Below are positions 1-12,820 of a DNA stretch of 64,000 bases, piece after piece; the first letter of the stretch is position 1, and every line of letters starts with the position of its first letter. Origin of the DNA: Phascolomyces articulosus. Lineage: Eukaryota; Mucoromycota; Mucoromycetes; Mucorales; Lichtheimiaceae. The position numbers were made by a program, and so were the translations under genes. The stretch lies in the NCBI GenBank assembly GCA_025677815.1, contig JAIXMP010000001.1, positions 744,001 to 808,000 of the forward strand, in the 5' to 3' direction. A model generated the notes under the pieces. The model made no database searches. It saw only the letters and a list, made by a program, of their open reading frames with translations, and had not been told where the DNA came from.

Positions 1-3000
1 GTCTTGTCATCACCAGCACAAATAACAAAATCGGCATTGGCATGTTGAGCAAGGATTCGTTTTACTATTTCACCCTTGTTAATGGAAGCAGGTCGTACTT
101 CAATGTTCTTTTTACCAATAAGGATTTCAATAGGTAATTTGGATACAATGGCATTTTCTAAATGGTTTTGACATTCTTTTGCTTGGAAGGCACTATTCAG
201 CAAAAAAAAAAAAATTTGAAAAGTTAGGAATGAGTATTCAACATCCAATGATATAAACTTTTTTTTTGAATGAACGGTTTCTTACCCATATTCTGCATCA
301 GCCATACGATAATGCCAAGTAATAGATGACTTTTTGAATTCAATAAAACTGCCTTGTGTTCGCTCAGTATAATATTCAAATATTTCGGTTACATCATGCT
401 TCCAACTCATATTGATATCATCGAGCATATTGGCCCATTGCGTTGCTTTTGCCGGTTTTAAGAAACAACCATGTTCTGCGCTCAAACCAATGTTTTTGAT
501 GGTACTACCAAGCCAGTTGTCTAATGTTTGTTGATCTCGACCAGATATAACCCAGACTTCATTCCGTGGATCGTCACACAAAGTTTGTAAATAATGCAGC
601 ATTTCTTTAGAGGGTCGCGCGTCTGATGGAACCGATACAATTGGTGTTAACGTTCCCTGTTATAATTCATCATTAGTAAAAAGCTAGTTTATGACAATAA
701 TAGATATATATTGATTATAAAACTCACATCATAATCGAAAAACATGAGCCGCTTTTCAGCCTTGTTATAGTTTTTCAGTAGTATATCCAGGTCAAGTGCA
801 GGTGTAGCATGAGATTGTAAGGACCGTTTTTCTGTACAGCTTACAAGTTGTTTGACAAAGGATTCAGCCCAGAAACCTGCAGTATGTGCTGTAACATGAT
901 CGTATAATTGCTATATATATATATATATAAATGGAAGGTGTAAGAATGAAGAAAATAATTTTACACTGTGTCATACACCAATCTCCAGATAAAAAAAAAT
1001 ATGATTATGTAAAATTTACCATATGACGAGTTAATTTTTCTTCTGGTGTCATATTAAGTCCTTCATTAATTGCCTTGGCAACACCCACCGAATCCCATGG
1101 ATTTACCATCAAAGCAGCACTGAGAGACCCGGCTGTTCCCGTAAACTCGGACAAAATCAAAGGACTATGGCGTTCTTCATGCTGACAAATAATAAATTCA
1201 AATGAAGTTGTGTTCATACCATCACGTACACTAGTAATCAACCCCACGTCGGCAGCCGATAACAAAGCATAATACTCATCACGATCAATATCTTGATGAT
1301 AATGATGCACGGGTGTAAATTCAAGGGATCCATACAAGCCATTGATATGACTGACCAATTCCGATACCTTGGTTTCCAATAATTTATGGTTGATATTAGT
1401 GGTAGGTGTAGTGACTTGGATCAAGACAACTTGATTACGCCATTCTGGATAATCACGTAAAAATTGTTCAAAAGAACGTAGCTTTTGCAAAACACCTTTT
1501 GTTTGATCCAATTTATCCCTTCCGATAATAATTTTTTTCCCACTGTACATGGAACGAATGGCATCCATTTTTGGTTGTACTCCTGGTTGTTTTCGGAACC
1601 GGTTGACACGATCGACATCAATTCCGATAGGGAATGTACCAACAGATACTTGATGTGCATTTGCATTTACGCCCACCAGTGTACTTTCGTATCCAAGTAC
1701 CCGTGTACAAGAAGATATAAAATGGCGTGCGTAAGAATAAGTCTATATACCATTTTTTTATATATATTTCATATTTTAGATGACTCAAGAACATAATTTT
1801 TGTTGGGTAGTACAGAAAAAGAGAGAAAGAACTTCTTTGTGTAATATACTCTGTTTCTTCTTTACCTGAAATCCAACCAAATCGGCACCCGCCATTCCTT
1901 TTAAAATTTCATTTCGTGCTACAAAAATTGTACCCAAATGATGAAAATAAGATGAGTTGAATAAATCCTTTTTGCTGGTCCTTTTTTTTTAATCTTATAA
2001 GAACACATATGTATATTCTTTTCCTTTTTACCAGCTAAACACCGGAAGATCTCTGAACTAGGAAATGTTGCATGGATAAAAATACCAATAGCGGCATCGG
2101 GTATCTGTGCGCGAACCATCTCGGGAACCAATAGGAGATGGTAATCCTGAATACAAACTAATCGTCCAATATCATTAGTATTGAAGTGTCTTTGATTAAT
2201 AATTATCGTACCAAAGAGAATATAGGCTTACTGATATCGCCTTTTTTATAATGAGCAATAATAGTATCAGCAAACTGTTGATTTACTGCAACATAATCCT
2301 TCCAATATTGTTTTTCATCTCTTCCATCCGTTGCATTTGTCCATACTAAATAATGAAACAATGGCCAAAGTACTGGTATAAAAGTATAAGGTTAATCTCT
2401 TCTGACCTCATATATTCAGAGTGTTCTTCTTTTCCCATTTTTTCCCGTTTTTTTTAATTAATTTATCCTTACCTTCTTTACAATATCCTTCATAATGTCC
2501 ATTGGCTTTACTATTCTCCAAAAAGATGGGTATAATTCTTCCTGTTTCCCATAACAATCCTTCCAATTTTTGTCTATCCTTCAATTCAATGGATTCCGAT
2601 GGAATGGTGGTCTTATTTTTGGAATGAGAAACACGTATAGGCCCGGTCCAACCAATATGGATCGTCTCCCAATGTTGACTGAGACTTTGTAAACCGGCGT
2701 ACAACGCCCCATGGCCACGACCTTGAACGACAGTCCAATCCGCTGCATGAAATTTAACACGTAAAGTTCCTTGACGACGGTGATGACGAGCTAGTTTAGA
2801 TATAGGTGCTCCTGATGGATAAGACGCTGTCGATGATGATGACGCTGATGCCGTGGATGCTGATTTTCTTTGCTGATAAGAATGTTGATGAATTTTTTTA
2901 AATAAATCTATACTTTCACGTTCTTCATCTGTTGTAGACTCAAATGAAGATCCATTAGGTGAATATGGTGGTGTAGGTGGATTATTTTCTAATGAGGATG

Positions 3001-3190
3001 TCTCTTGTTCTTGTGGGGTATTATTATTATCAAACTGATCGATCGGTGTCATGGAAGGTGGTGATCGAATAATATTATATGGAATTTGATGAGTTACATT
3101 GATAATACGGCCTGGTATACTAGGTAAATGGCCTGATAATGGTAAATATTGAGCAACATTTTCTGCTGTTAACAAATCATGAAATGTCAT
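1..3190 (-). CDS. TPS2: Trehalose-6-phosphate synthase/phosphatase (TPS2-type), 3' end cut by window
   Basis: Two-domain trehalose enzyme: a GT20 (trehalose-6-P synthase-like) domain followed by a HAD-type trehalose-6-phosphate phosphatase domain. Likely role is dephosphorylation of trehalose-6-P to trehalose in the cytosolic trehalose synthase complex (stress and spore sugar). I resolve exons 3190-2473, 2372-2232, 2157-2032, 1918-1866, 1742-1020, 910-728, 656-286 and 192-<1, all with GT/AG ends and consistent phase (about 835 codons in the window). GT20 hallmarks: LWPLFHYL, QDYHLLLVPEM, PSSEIFRCL, NEILKGMAGADLVGFQ, GIDVDR. The phosphatase motif DYDGTLTPIV is split exactly after DYD by the 728/656 intron, and GDDKT appears at the window start. 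The N-terminus carries a Ser/Thr/Pro-rich low-complexity stretch (residues ~45-130). Intact phosphatase motifs favour the TPS2 type over the regulatory TPS3/TSL1 type. Its C-terminus lies beyond the window. Confidence 0.93.
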
Positions 3191-3471
3191 GTTTTTTTTT
3201 TGTTTCCTGTTTCTTGAAGTTTAGGGAGAGGAATAAAAGTGAAAAGTGGGAAAAAAAACGGAGTTGTATAAAGACGAATAAAAACAAAAAAAAAAAAAAA
3301 GGGAAAAAAAAAGGATTTGTTATGTTGTTTGATTTGTATAAAAAAAAGAACCAGACCAGACCGGATTTCGATCTTATTTTATATTATTATTATTCAAAGA
3401 GGTCTGACAAAAAAAGAAATCGAACGGGTTTATCTCCCCGAACAATAAACTCTTTTGTTTCTTTAAAAACC
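3191..3471. promoter_or_regulatory. Short divergent intergenic region upstream of TPS2
   Basis: 281 bp between the TPS2 start codon (minus) and the ATG of the tentative plus-strand gene at 3472. It contains homopolymeric A/T tracts (for example 3288-3300) and no clear TATA box for either side. Assignment as a shared promoter is inference from gene orientation. Confidence 0.35.
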
Positions 3472-4061
3472 ATGTCGGACAAAGGCAAAAATGGTCCGGT
3501 GGAGGAAATCAGTCAGAGGTGATTATTATTATTATTTTTCATATAAACATATTTAAAACAATACTTCTTTCTCAATGATATTATATAAAACAGAAGCGAA
3601 TCAGAAGAAGAAAAACGTGACAGATAATAATAATATAATGATGATGATAATGATTAAGTATAATTTAAGTACCAGTAGTTAGTAATAAGTTATCTTTGAA
3701 CCCATCATCATCATGTGGCCAAAGCTATTGGTAACTAAGGCATCATTTTAAGGAGGGAAAAGAAGAACTTGTTCGGAAACGTTTAAACCTTGATTTTTTT
3801 TTCTTATCATTTCTGTTTTTTGCATATGTGTTTATATTTCTATTTTCTCCCAATTTTCCTTTTTCCTCCTGCAAAGAAGCGGAGTGTTTACAACTACTTT
3901 TTTTTTCACACAAGATTTATACTATATGGTCCAAGAATGGCATATCGATCTTGGTGCTTTTTAAGCTCATTCTTTTATCACAAGATAAATATCATTGCAC
4001 GACGCAGGTCCAGCAACAACAACAACAAAAACCCGTGCCAGTTTTTTGGAACAAAAAATAA
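3472..4061 (+). CDS. Unresolved small multi-exon gene (tentative)
   Basis: I do not recognise this gene. A plausible first exon 3472-3518 (ATG, hydrophilic MSDKGKNGPVEEISQR) ends at AG|GTGATT. The next acceptor (CAG at 3593) gives an acidic SESEEEKRDR segment that meets a stop at 3625 unless a further donor is used. Two more coding-like segments follow in plus orientation: EGKEELVRKR from about 3752 after an AAG acceptor, and a last segment ending at 4061 with a six-Gln run followed by KPVPVFWNKK. Joining these is guesswork, and the exact model needs transcript data. If only the first two exons are real, the product is a 26-residue peptide ending at 3627. It faces TPS2 divergently and overlaps no other recognised gene. 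Confidence 0.3.
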
Positions 4062-4101
4062 GTTTTTACTTTATTTCTTAAAATATATTATTCTTCAATT
4101 T

Positions 4102-5133
4102 TTAAATGTAATTATAATAAAAAGTAGAGGTTGTTGTAGCAACAATGATGTTATTATTATTATTATTAGTATAGACATATTGATTCCCATGGCAGAATCG
4201 ATTGTCACGCAATAATCCCATAGCCAGTGGGTGATGATGATGATGTCTTCGTCGTCTTTGTTGTTGTTGTTGGTGATGATTGTATTTTACTAAACCACGA
4301 TTTCTTTTATCCTCACGATCTTGTTGTAATTGTTTTTGCCGATGATCAACATCGGGAATCAACATTAATGGAGCTCGAGGAATCATCATCTTATTTGCAT
4401 TATTATTGATGTTATTAGTATTATCGCCATTAGGATTGCATATAAAATAATAGGATAACAATTTTTCTTGTTGTTGTCTTCTTTGAGATCGTAAATATTG
4501 ACGATGCTCTAAGCTATCTACTATTGTTATTTATTATAAACATGACATGATATGTTTGTTATTATAGATGTCATTTTCAACAAATAAAGAAAATTATGTA
4601 TATGTAAACTGTTTTACAATAATAGAAAATTGGCCTTCTCTCTCTCTCTCTCTCTGAACTTCCCACAGTTCCAAATGTTCCAAATATAATAATATTACAA
4701 ACAAAAACTTACCTGATCCATAAGATACCACCGGTTTTTTCTTGTATTGTTGTACCATAACCATCCTCACTCGATTTCTTTTGGCTATAGAAGGAACAAC
4801 CATTAAGCTTCGTTCTTCTTCCTGTTGAGGCTGTTCCTGAAATGGCAAGTCTTCTATTTTCTTTTCCAATGTCACCATGGGTACTGCTTTATTGGGCGGT
4901 GGTGGTGTGGATGTGGATTGATCTTCTTCATCTTGTTGTTTTTTTCTGAGTACGACATTTTTAAAATAGGATACAACGGCCAAACGACCATTTAACCAGC
5001 CCATTCTTCTTCTTGATAACCATCGACATCGAGTGGTTGCCACCATGATAATGATTGTCAATATTGTGATCAACACAATAAAAAACTTTGAACGATGCGC
5101 CTGTTTAAGGAACCAATCAATATAGTAATACAT
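4102..5133 (-). CDS. Hypothetical single-pass membrane protein, His/Gln/Asn-rich tail
   Basis: Two exons, 5133-4713 and 4517-4102, joined in phase (GGATCAG|GTAAGT donor, TAG acceptor), give 278 residues. Residues ~17-32 form one strongly hydrophobic segment (FFIVLITILTIIIMVA), preceded by a short N-terminus and followed by an Arg-rich stretch (CRWLSRRRMGW). This is the usual layout of a signal anchor with the positive side next to the membrane. The rest is polar: a Thr/Pro run, Glu/Gln clusters, then Asn repeats and a QQQQQRRRRHHHHH tract near the C-terminus. No catalytic motif is recognisable and I cannot assign a family. The unusually biased tail is encoded by trinucleotide-repeat-like DNA and may vary in length between strains. 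Confidence 0.6.
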
Positions 5134-5723
5134 GGTTACCTCTTGACGTTGTGATTGTTCTTGTATTACGAAAAAGAAATTTGGATGAAGAATGGTAAAA
5201 AAAATTGTTGTGGTGAGTGAGGCAAATAGGATAGAGGGATATATATATAAATTATTGTAATAGGAGGAGGAATGTAAGTTTATACTTGTAGTATATACCA
5301 GTATTATGGAGTAACCAAAAAAGAAAAAGAGAACTTGACTCTATCGTGCATAATATAAATAAACCCTTATTTTACCCTATCTTTTTCTTCTCTCCACAAA
5401 ATAACAACTGCAGGTAGAACACGGACACTTTTTTTTGGGTTTCTTTCTAGATTTACTACGTGAACGATAGAATATACTAATAAGAAAGAACGAGCCAACT
5501 ACTATATATGTCTCCTAAATGTATTCGACGCATATAAAATAACATGTAGATAATACAACAATAGTTTTTTCTTTTATATATAAAAAATAATATTACATAC
5601 AGGTGGGATTATAATATAAAAGCATAGACTACGTACAGTACAAAAGGATATAAATGGCTTTTTTTTGGAAGGGTAATTGAGATAAAGAGAGAGGAATGAT
5701 GATTAAAGATACTTTTAGTATTT
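5134..5723. other. Intergenic, AT-rich (upstream of TM protein, downstream of PAP2_C gene)
   Basis: 590 bp between two minus-strand genes. It should hold the promoter of the 4102-5133 gene and the 3' UTR of the lipid enzyme. No open frame or structured element is visible. Short (TA)n tracts lie near 5240-5250 and 5574-5590. Confidence 0.5.
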
Positions 5724-7303
5724 TTAGATGGGTAAAGACTGAAATGTCATTTCATGGACGTCCACCATCTTAGGAGTAGTTGAATGAGTGGCAGTGGAAA
5801 TAACAATAGGAGGAAGTTTTTGTTGTCCTTCTTGATCATGTTCACGAGCCAACTCTCCATATTCATCCATGATTCTAAGTGTGCGTAGACGAATATCTAA
5901 TCCATCGGCGTATACACAGAGCCACATTATCCATGTGGGTAATAAGGGTGATGGTTGCCATGTCAAATATTCATACATTGCTTCTCCATCAAACGAATTC
6001 AATTGGGATCGAAATAAATTTAGTGTGGATGGACCTGAAAATGCAAAAGCAACTTGTTTGGATGCTTCAAGAATAGTATCCATGTATATATACCATGCTG
6101 TGTAGGTAATATCTATATATTATTATAATAAGGTTTTGGGATCAATCGTCAGTTATTGTAACTATAGTAAAAAACGCTTTGAACTTTATTGATTTTTCCT
6201 ATTTTTTTTTTTTTTTTGCCTCCTCCCGCTCTCGTTTTCTCCTTCTGGATCTTACAACGCATTACTACTACTATTCCAACCCCAAATATACTCCCCCAGT
6301 CTTTTCTCCTTCCTCTCCAAGATAAGATTAAATAAAAGGGGGGAATGGATATCGATCGATGGAGGATATACTTACAAATAGCTAAAATTACATCCACTGT
6401 ATAATGGAATCGTGTAAACAATATCATTAATAGTGCAACAAATACAATTGTATAGGCAATCCAACTATAGATACGTCGCAATCTCGAATGAATTCGCCAT
6501 ACCATAACACAAGACATCATGGTGGCTGTGTGACCAGAAAATATATTATCGGTGCATGGACTAAGTTGACCAGTTATTTGTAAAAACATGAACCCAAATC
6601 GTGCGCCTGCAGTTCCATTCAAAGCAATATCGGGTGGAATACAATTATCCATACGGGAAGCAGGCAATGTTGTAACCACTAGACAAACACCACGAAAAAT
6701 ATAAAGAAAGCCCATGATGACCAACCATCGCCTTAATACAATCCATCGTGTCGTCCAATCAGGCAATTGGATAGTAAATACAATAAATGTGTAAACTAAA
6801 GTTGTGACCAGTAGATAATTGACAATTTGATAGTTTTCGACGCGTGGGAATGCATCGTGCAGAAGATCGGTTAATGTATACTATACGTACATGCACATAA
6901 TGGTAAAAGCATACATTACATATATGTATGCACAACAATAATGTCAATAACAAATGTACCAAAAAAAGCTATATGCACACAATCATACATATTCAATGCA
7001 AATACTTACTTTATCATACTCGGTCCTTGAGTAACGCATTTCACTTAATTGAGCCAGAAACGATTCAATGATCCCACATACTATCATCCAAATAACAGCT
7101 ACTATGACTCGTAAAAAATTATGATTAACAAAAATAAAAACAATATCTTGATATGATTGGATTCGAATTGGCGGCTCTAAACGTAATCTGATGAACCCAA
7201 TGCGTTGCCTTGCGTCTGCCCAAGGGGCAATCGATGCAGGTAGCCGTTTTTCTCTTTCATCAGGACGAAAAAAATAATGATCCATCAAAAAGAAAACACA
7301 CAC
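5724..7303 (-). CDS. PAP2_C-family lipid phosphotransferase (sphingomyelin/IPC-synthase-like)
   Basis: Exons 7303-7010, 6880-6376 and 6097-5724 join in frame to 390 residues (384 if the second Met, MDHYFF at 7285, is used). The protein has several hydrophobic segments (VIVAVIWMIVCGII, LLVTTLVYTFIVF, LVIMGFLYIFRGVCLVV, AYTIVFVALLMILF). It carries the two catalytic motifs of the sphingomyelin-synthase-like PAP2_C family: CTDNIFSGHT (first His) and FHYTVDV (second His and Asp). Family members transfer a phospho-head group onto ceramide or diacylglycerol in the Golgi or plasma membrane. The exact substrate (phosphocholine, phosphoethanolamine or phosphoinositol) cannot be read from the sequence. 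A decayed relative of its first exons lies immediately upstream (7372-8062), so the gene arose next to a tandem duplicate. Confidence 0.85.
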
Positions 7304-7371
7304 AAAAGTGAAATAAATGAATGAAAAGAAAAAAATTGAACTTAAGAGCTTTTTTTATAACGTATCAAAAA

Positions 7372-8062
7372 TTATCCATGGTATATAGAATAATTTATAT
7401 AAAAACAAACCATCACTATATCATCATTGGAATAAGGAGTAAGTAGCCTATGTAAAAAGCAGGGTCGTGGTGATATACATTCAAAGTGTCGGATAAGTGG
7501 TAATATTATATATAGTAACATCACCAGCTGATCAAAAAGAAATGCATCGTTCAAATTTATTATTTTACACAGTATTTTCTGTTCTCTCATTTGCACTTAC
7601 TCTTGCCATTTTAATCTGCTTTCATCATTAATTCTATATCCAGGCTGTCTGGTTCTTCTATATATTGTTGAACCAGTATGCTTTATTGATGACTCGTAGA
7701 AAGAACTGATATATGATTTTATGTATCTATAGTTTTCCAATATATACATGAGCCTTTACATCCTTTTTTTTTGTTCGTAGTATTTAATATATGACCAGTA
7801 GAACTTGGGAGGTTGCCACAAAACTTTATCTTGGAATTGCAGGATTTTTTTCAGATCCATTTTATTACGGATTGTTACTGTACATACATAATATGCTGAT
7901 AGTTTTCACTCTATCATTGCTTGGATAAAAAATGATCCAATGAATCCAGATATATATCAAAATCCAAACAACAGTCGTGATACCTCGTACGAAAAGATTT
8001 ATGGCTGATCTTGATAGGAAAGCAATTGAATAGGTTGTTCCAATGTAATTTGGCAAACTCAA
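7372..8062 (-). pseudogene. Decayed tandem copy of the PAP2_C lipid enzyme
   Basis: The minus strand between 8062 and 7865 reads NLFVRGITTVVWILIYIW, closely parallel to NFLRVIVAVIWMIVCGII in exon 1 of the neighbouring gene. The DNA also shares TATCAAGAT plus recognisable flanking sequence. Further down (7596-7372) a segment with LNDAF followed by hydrophobic residues resembles the start of exon 2 (LHDAF). No start codon, intact splice set or catalytic SGHT/HYTxDV motif remains, so this is a remnant of a head-to-tail duplication. The exon 1 similarity is fairly clear; the exon 2 part is weak. Confidence 0.5.
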
Positions 8063-8463
8063 TACATCTACTCAAAGGGCAACTGGTGTAGGCGGTTGTT
8101 GTTTTTTTAGTTACCCTGGAGCATACATATAATTGATAGATAATATATTTATGAAATAATGTTTCTTTTATCATGCAGTTCTAGTGTATAATAATTTAAA
8201 AATACGCGTGGTTAAACTATAGAATAAATGTTCTTAAAATAAACCACATGGTGGTATATCATAACTGTAATCAGGAGTGTATATAATTTAAAAGACTCTC
8301 ATATAATAAAATAAATTGGTTATGAAAAAGACATATAAATGTAACAGAACCAACTGGACAAACGATGTTTCAAAAGGTTATTATTAAAAACGCATAGATA
8401 ATAAAATTACACGTATATTTTGTTTTTCTTCGTTAGATATGTATTATAAATGATTATCTTTTT
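8063..8463. other. Intergenic
   Basis: AT-rich spacer between the decayed lipid-enzyme copy and the SEC24 stop codon. Expected to contain the SEC24 3' UTR. No other feature seen. Confidence 0.4.
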
Positions 8464-11400
8464 TTAGTAATTACTATTCTTTTTCATTTCATCCTGAATT
8501 TTACGATGAAGTACACACATATAATCCACATACGTTTGTACTTCAGCGTTACGATCTTCTGTCATCCAAGTTGAAAATGAAAATTCAATGGGATCCATTT
8601 CTTGTCTTACAATATGTAATTGTAAACAGCGAGCTCGTTCAGACTGTAATTGTCGTGCTATATCTTGAATTCGTTCCGATAATGAATTATCTTGGATAGG
8701 TAATGTTGTCTATTGAAAGAGTATATTTTAGAATATATATCTATCCATAACGCCCTATCTATTTTCAAACATCATCCTTGTTCCCTTCTTACCATGTTGG
8801 GATCGACTTGCTCTATACGTTGAACACCAAATACATGTTCCAAAAATTCTCCAGAAATTTTATTTCCAAGCCAGAAATAAAGATCAGAGCCGGTATCTAA
8901 TTTGAAATAGGATGCATAAACATAATACACATTTTATAGTACATAATCAAGGTATCTTACTTTTTTTTTTACTTACCAAGTAAATAAGCACCTTTGGAAT
9001 CCAGACGTTCATAAGATGTACGGGTCATGGGTGGCAACTTGACTTCGCCCTTCAAGTTTGCCACGCCATCTTCTCCCGTCAATTGATGTACAGCAAACAT
9101 ACGAGGATAAAGAGACAAAACAAATTCACATACACCCATATTATTCAAAGATTTCATCCCAGCCATTCTTGCATCAATATTCATATCTACACCCACTATA
9201 TTTGTTTAAAGTTAATATTTGAAGTTAATAATTGGGTCTACAATTTCTACTATACATATCAATATAAACTTACCACCACGTAAAGCAGGAGATCGCATAG
9301 CACCATGAGCATACACAGGTAATAACTTGAATGCTTCAGGTAAAATTAGTTGGCCAGCTGATGTTGACGCTGCACAATTCGTTCTGTATGCCGTAAGAAT
9401 ATCAACACATTCTTCTGTCAATTTGGTATGAATATCTCGTCTATTTTTATGATACGAATCAAATATAGCTAATTTTATCCAATATATTACAACGTCAGTA
9501 ACATTTTCTTTTGGGAAAACCATCCAAATCATATTATAATTATAAATTCTCTCTCTTTTCTGATTTCCTTTTTTTTTTACCTTTGCGTACAAGGATGCTA
9601 ATAGCTGTATCCTCATCACCAGCACGGAATACATCTGCAATTTGATTGGTTACTGTTAAATTCAAATTATGCACGCGAACACGTCGTTCTCCCTCTCGTG
9701 TGGTATATAATAAAGCAGCTTGGAAATTGACTCCTTTAGAAAGGTCTAGTTTGCTATCATGTTTCAATACTGCTGCAAATGCCTTGTCTTGATCAATTCC
9801 AGCCAAATCCATATCGGTATATGTACTCATATGACAATTTCCATAATGATCGATGACTTGGAGACCTAGTTTTTTCCCCCCCATCAATATACATTTTCTT
9901 TTGAAGATATGAATTGAACAAAAAGGAGGGGATCACTTTCTTACCATCAGAACATCGAACACGCATAACACCATCAAAACCAGTTTCACGATGCACATCA
10001 TGATCCAATTGAAATGATATCTTAGAACTATCCCGTGCAGCCACAAATCCTGGATAATAACGAACATCACCACCTGTTAATCCACTAATTACTCCAATAG
10101 TAGGAATGTCAATAAATTCGGTTGGGAAGACCCATGTGTTGACACAAACAGCACTCTTGACACATTCGTTTCCAAGTTCTTTATAGGTATCGTTTTGTGG
10201 ACTCAATAATTGTTTTTCCTTATCCGTATTGAAAATGGTTTTGGCGTCTCTTGATTTCAGTGCGTCATTACCATATGTGGGTAGACATGATTGGAACACA
10301 AATAACTGACCACCTGTATTTTCCTAGATAAATACACACACTATTAGATTCCTTTCAATCTATTCTCCTTAATATCTATCCAATTTTTTTTGTTTTGCTT
10401 TACCAATGCTAATAAACCTCCTCGAATAGCAGAAGTATATACTGATTCAGGACGAACAGAATCCTTGAACATGGAGGGAAGATTATCAAGTAACTCAACA
10501 ATAATATCTCTATATTATCAAAAAGATTAGTAACAAAAAATAGTAAAGAAAATTTGCCTATATGTTCCAGAAACGTACTGTGATTCTACTGGATCAACCA
10601 AAAATCCTTCTTGTAATGGCATAAACATTTCATTGATATCTCCTACCACCATCATTTGCGCTTGAGTTAATGCAGGCTATATTTGTTTTATCATAAATGA
10701 ACATATTAGAATAAGATGATATCACATACCACCTATTTACTCCTCAGTAAAACTTTTGCAAACCGAAAAAAAACAGTACTTACGGACAAATTATAAAATT
10801 GTACACTACGATCAAATGTAAGTAATCCAATACGATTGGATGAAGCCAATCGACTCGAGCTTTCACGACCATAAAGAGTATATTTAAGAGCTTCACAGCA
10901 TGCTTCGAGCATCCCACTTCGAACCGCCTGAGCCGAAACATCGATGGCAAAAACATAATTCAAAGGGGCAGGTGTTCGTTGAGAATGATAATCTTTGGGT
11001 ACCTTAAATTCGACGGAACCATAACGTAATTCAGGTCGTTGATCAACATCAATACGTCTTCCAGACATATCCACATTGGCAAAATACCAAGAAGGAACTT
11101 GGTTTGAATGAGAACAAATATTACAAATAAATCGAGATCCACCTTGAATAAATGCACACCAAGGATTAATATAAGCACGACATCGAGTACAACGTACTGG
11201 ACCTTCTTCTCCTTGATCTACCGTTTGAATCGCTACTTCTTCTTTCTTGGCTTTGGCCAAAGGTTGAATGACTAATCCCATAGGTAATTTCGATTGATCT
11301 GCTAATTCTTTGCTAAATGGTATCTTATCCATCGTGGATCGCATGTAACGTGGATTACAATTTCCTAAGTTTTAATATAATTGGCCGGGCAATATCATAT

Positions 11401-12626
11401 ACATATTCGTTCCCGTGTGATTTTTTTTTAATTTCTTGTAATTTTACCCATCCTGTTATATCTTTCCCACATCCTATATACTTCCCTCGTCGATATGCCT
11501 TTTTTCTCATCTAATTTATTTGATTTTTTTTTTTTTACCTTGATCCAAACCAATATAATTGGTAGTTGCCAATGGAACGCGATCGCGTTCAATAGTACCG
11601 AAAAACTTATCACCAAAAATCATTTGATCCTGTTCTCGTACCTGGACAGGGGCAGGCATTTGATCAGGATCAATACGTGGTCGTGGTTGTTGTGGTGGAC
11701 GTAATTCAGGTGGTAATTGTTGACTCGTATTTGTATACGGACCTTGGGTATATCCGACACCCGGAGCTGCAGAACGTGCAGTTGGATTGGGTTGTTGCGT
11801 CGGTGGTAATCCATGCGGCCATGGCTTGTTGGATTGTGGTTGAGGTGGTGATGTGGTGGCTCCTAGGTTAGTCATAGAAGCAACTTCAGGAGTAACTGGA
11901 TAAACACGTTTCGAATGTGCTGGACCTGGTGCTGTTGTAGTTGGGGGAGGAGGTCTCTATTTTTTTTTTTGTTTCGTACCCTTTAATAACTTGTCTTTTT
12001 TTCTTTTCCTCGCCATCTCAAAAAAAAAAGATATATATTATTCATATTTTACCTGTGCTAATGGTTGTTGTTGTTGTTGTTGTTGTTGTTGTTGAATAAA
12101 AGGTGGTGGTTGCTGGTGTTGTTGCTGAGGTGGAAATGGAGGTCTTTGTTGTTGATGCTGTTGTTGAGGTGACAAAGGTCGTTGTTGATGTTGCTGTGGT
12201 GGAGACAATGGACGTTGTTGTGGTGGGTGTGGTTGTTGTAAATGCATATTTTGCATTGGCGTCGCCAGATTATTTGCATTAGATGGCGTTTGTTGTGAAG
12301 TAGCAGGTCGTTGAGGTCTCATTGGCATTCCATATGCAGGTCGAGGTGGAGCTCCTTTTATATCAATATATATGTATACATTGTTAGTTTTCCTTCATTC
12401 ATGTTTTTTTTCCCCACTTTATCACCCTCTTTCCTCCTTTTCTTCGCGTAGGATTGAAAGAAGAAGAAAAAAATTATGCACCTGCAACAGGATTGGCCAT
12501 TCCCGGCCTTCCAGGCATTGCATTCATTGGAGGTCTTGGACCGGGAATGGGAGCCATGGGTCTCATCCCTTGAGCATTCTGTGGACGTGGTGGCGCTCCC
12601 ATGGGTGGCCGTTGATCAGCATTCAT
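8464..12626 (-). CDS. SEC24: COPII coat subunit Sec24
   Basis: Multi-exon gene, start MNADQRPPMG at 12626, stop TAA at 8464, about ten exons. Sec24 pairs with Sec23 in the COPII inner coat on ER exit sites and binds cargo. Order of domains: a long Pro/Gln-rich N-terminus (exons ~12626-11540, with a 10-Gln run at 12064-12093 and repeated QQHQQRPLSP); a Sec23/24 zinc finger CTRC-x17-CNIC near 11200-11110; the trunk (LNYVFAIDVSAQAVRSG, LTQAQMMVVGDINEMF); beta-sandwich (VNFQAALLYT, RVRVHNL); helical domain; and gelsolin-like C-terminus (GSDLYFWLGN, ending YVDYMCVLHRKIQDEMKK). All expected modules are present in order, so the gene looks intact. The Gln-coding (TTG)n tract on the plus strand is likely length-variable. 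Confidence 0.93.
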
Positions 12627-12718
12627 TTCGTTTGTTAAAAAAAAGTGTTTGCGCGATCGAACAAACGATTAGAAAACGGTGTTCACCCCGAAACGAGGGA
12701 CCTTCTTTTTCAAGCATT

Positions 12719-12820
12719 CTATATATCCGGAGTATGAAACTTTGCGCTTTTGGCGTCTCTGTACATTGATTTAGCTTTGATACCATAACGACATGCCATT
12801 TCTTTGATGGTAATATCCAA
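12719..12820 (-). other. Orphan coding-like terminal exon
   Basis: After a good acceptor (TTTTTAG, 12822-12821) the minus strand reads 33 codons from LDITIKEMACRYGIKAKSMY to a TAG at 12719, a clean protein-like stretch just upstream of SEC24. An upstream donor CTCT|GTAAGT at 12866 would join in phase to an IIEIFQKHS segment, but that segment is closed by a stop at about 12911 with no ATG. I cannot build a complete gene. It may be the last exon of a small unknown gene or a relic. Confidence 0.25.

Noticed and set aside
4594..4712. C-terminal extension of the single-pass membrane protein through a GA/CT repeat
   Set aside because: The open frame continues into the intron past a GTAAGT donor; the spliced model is in phase and ends in exon 2.
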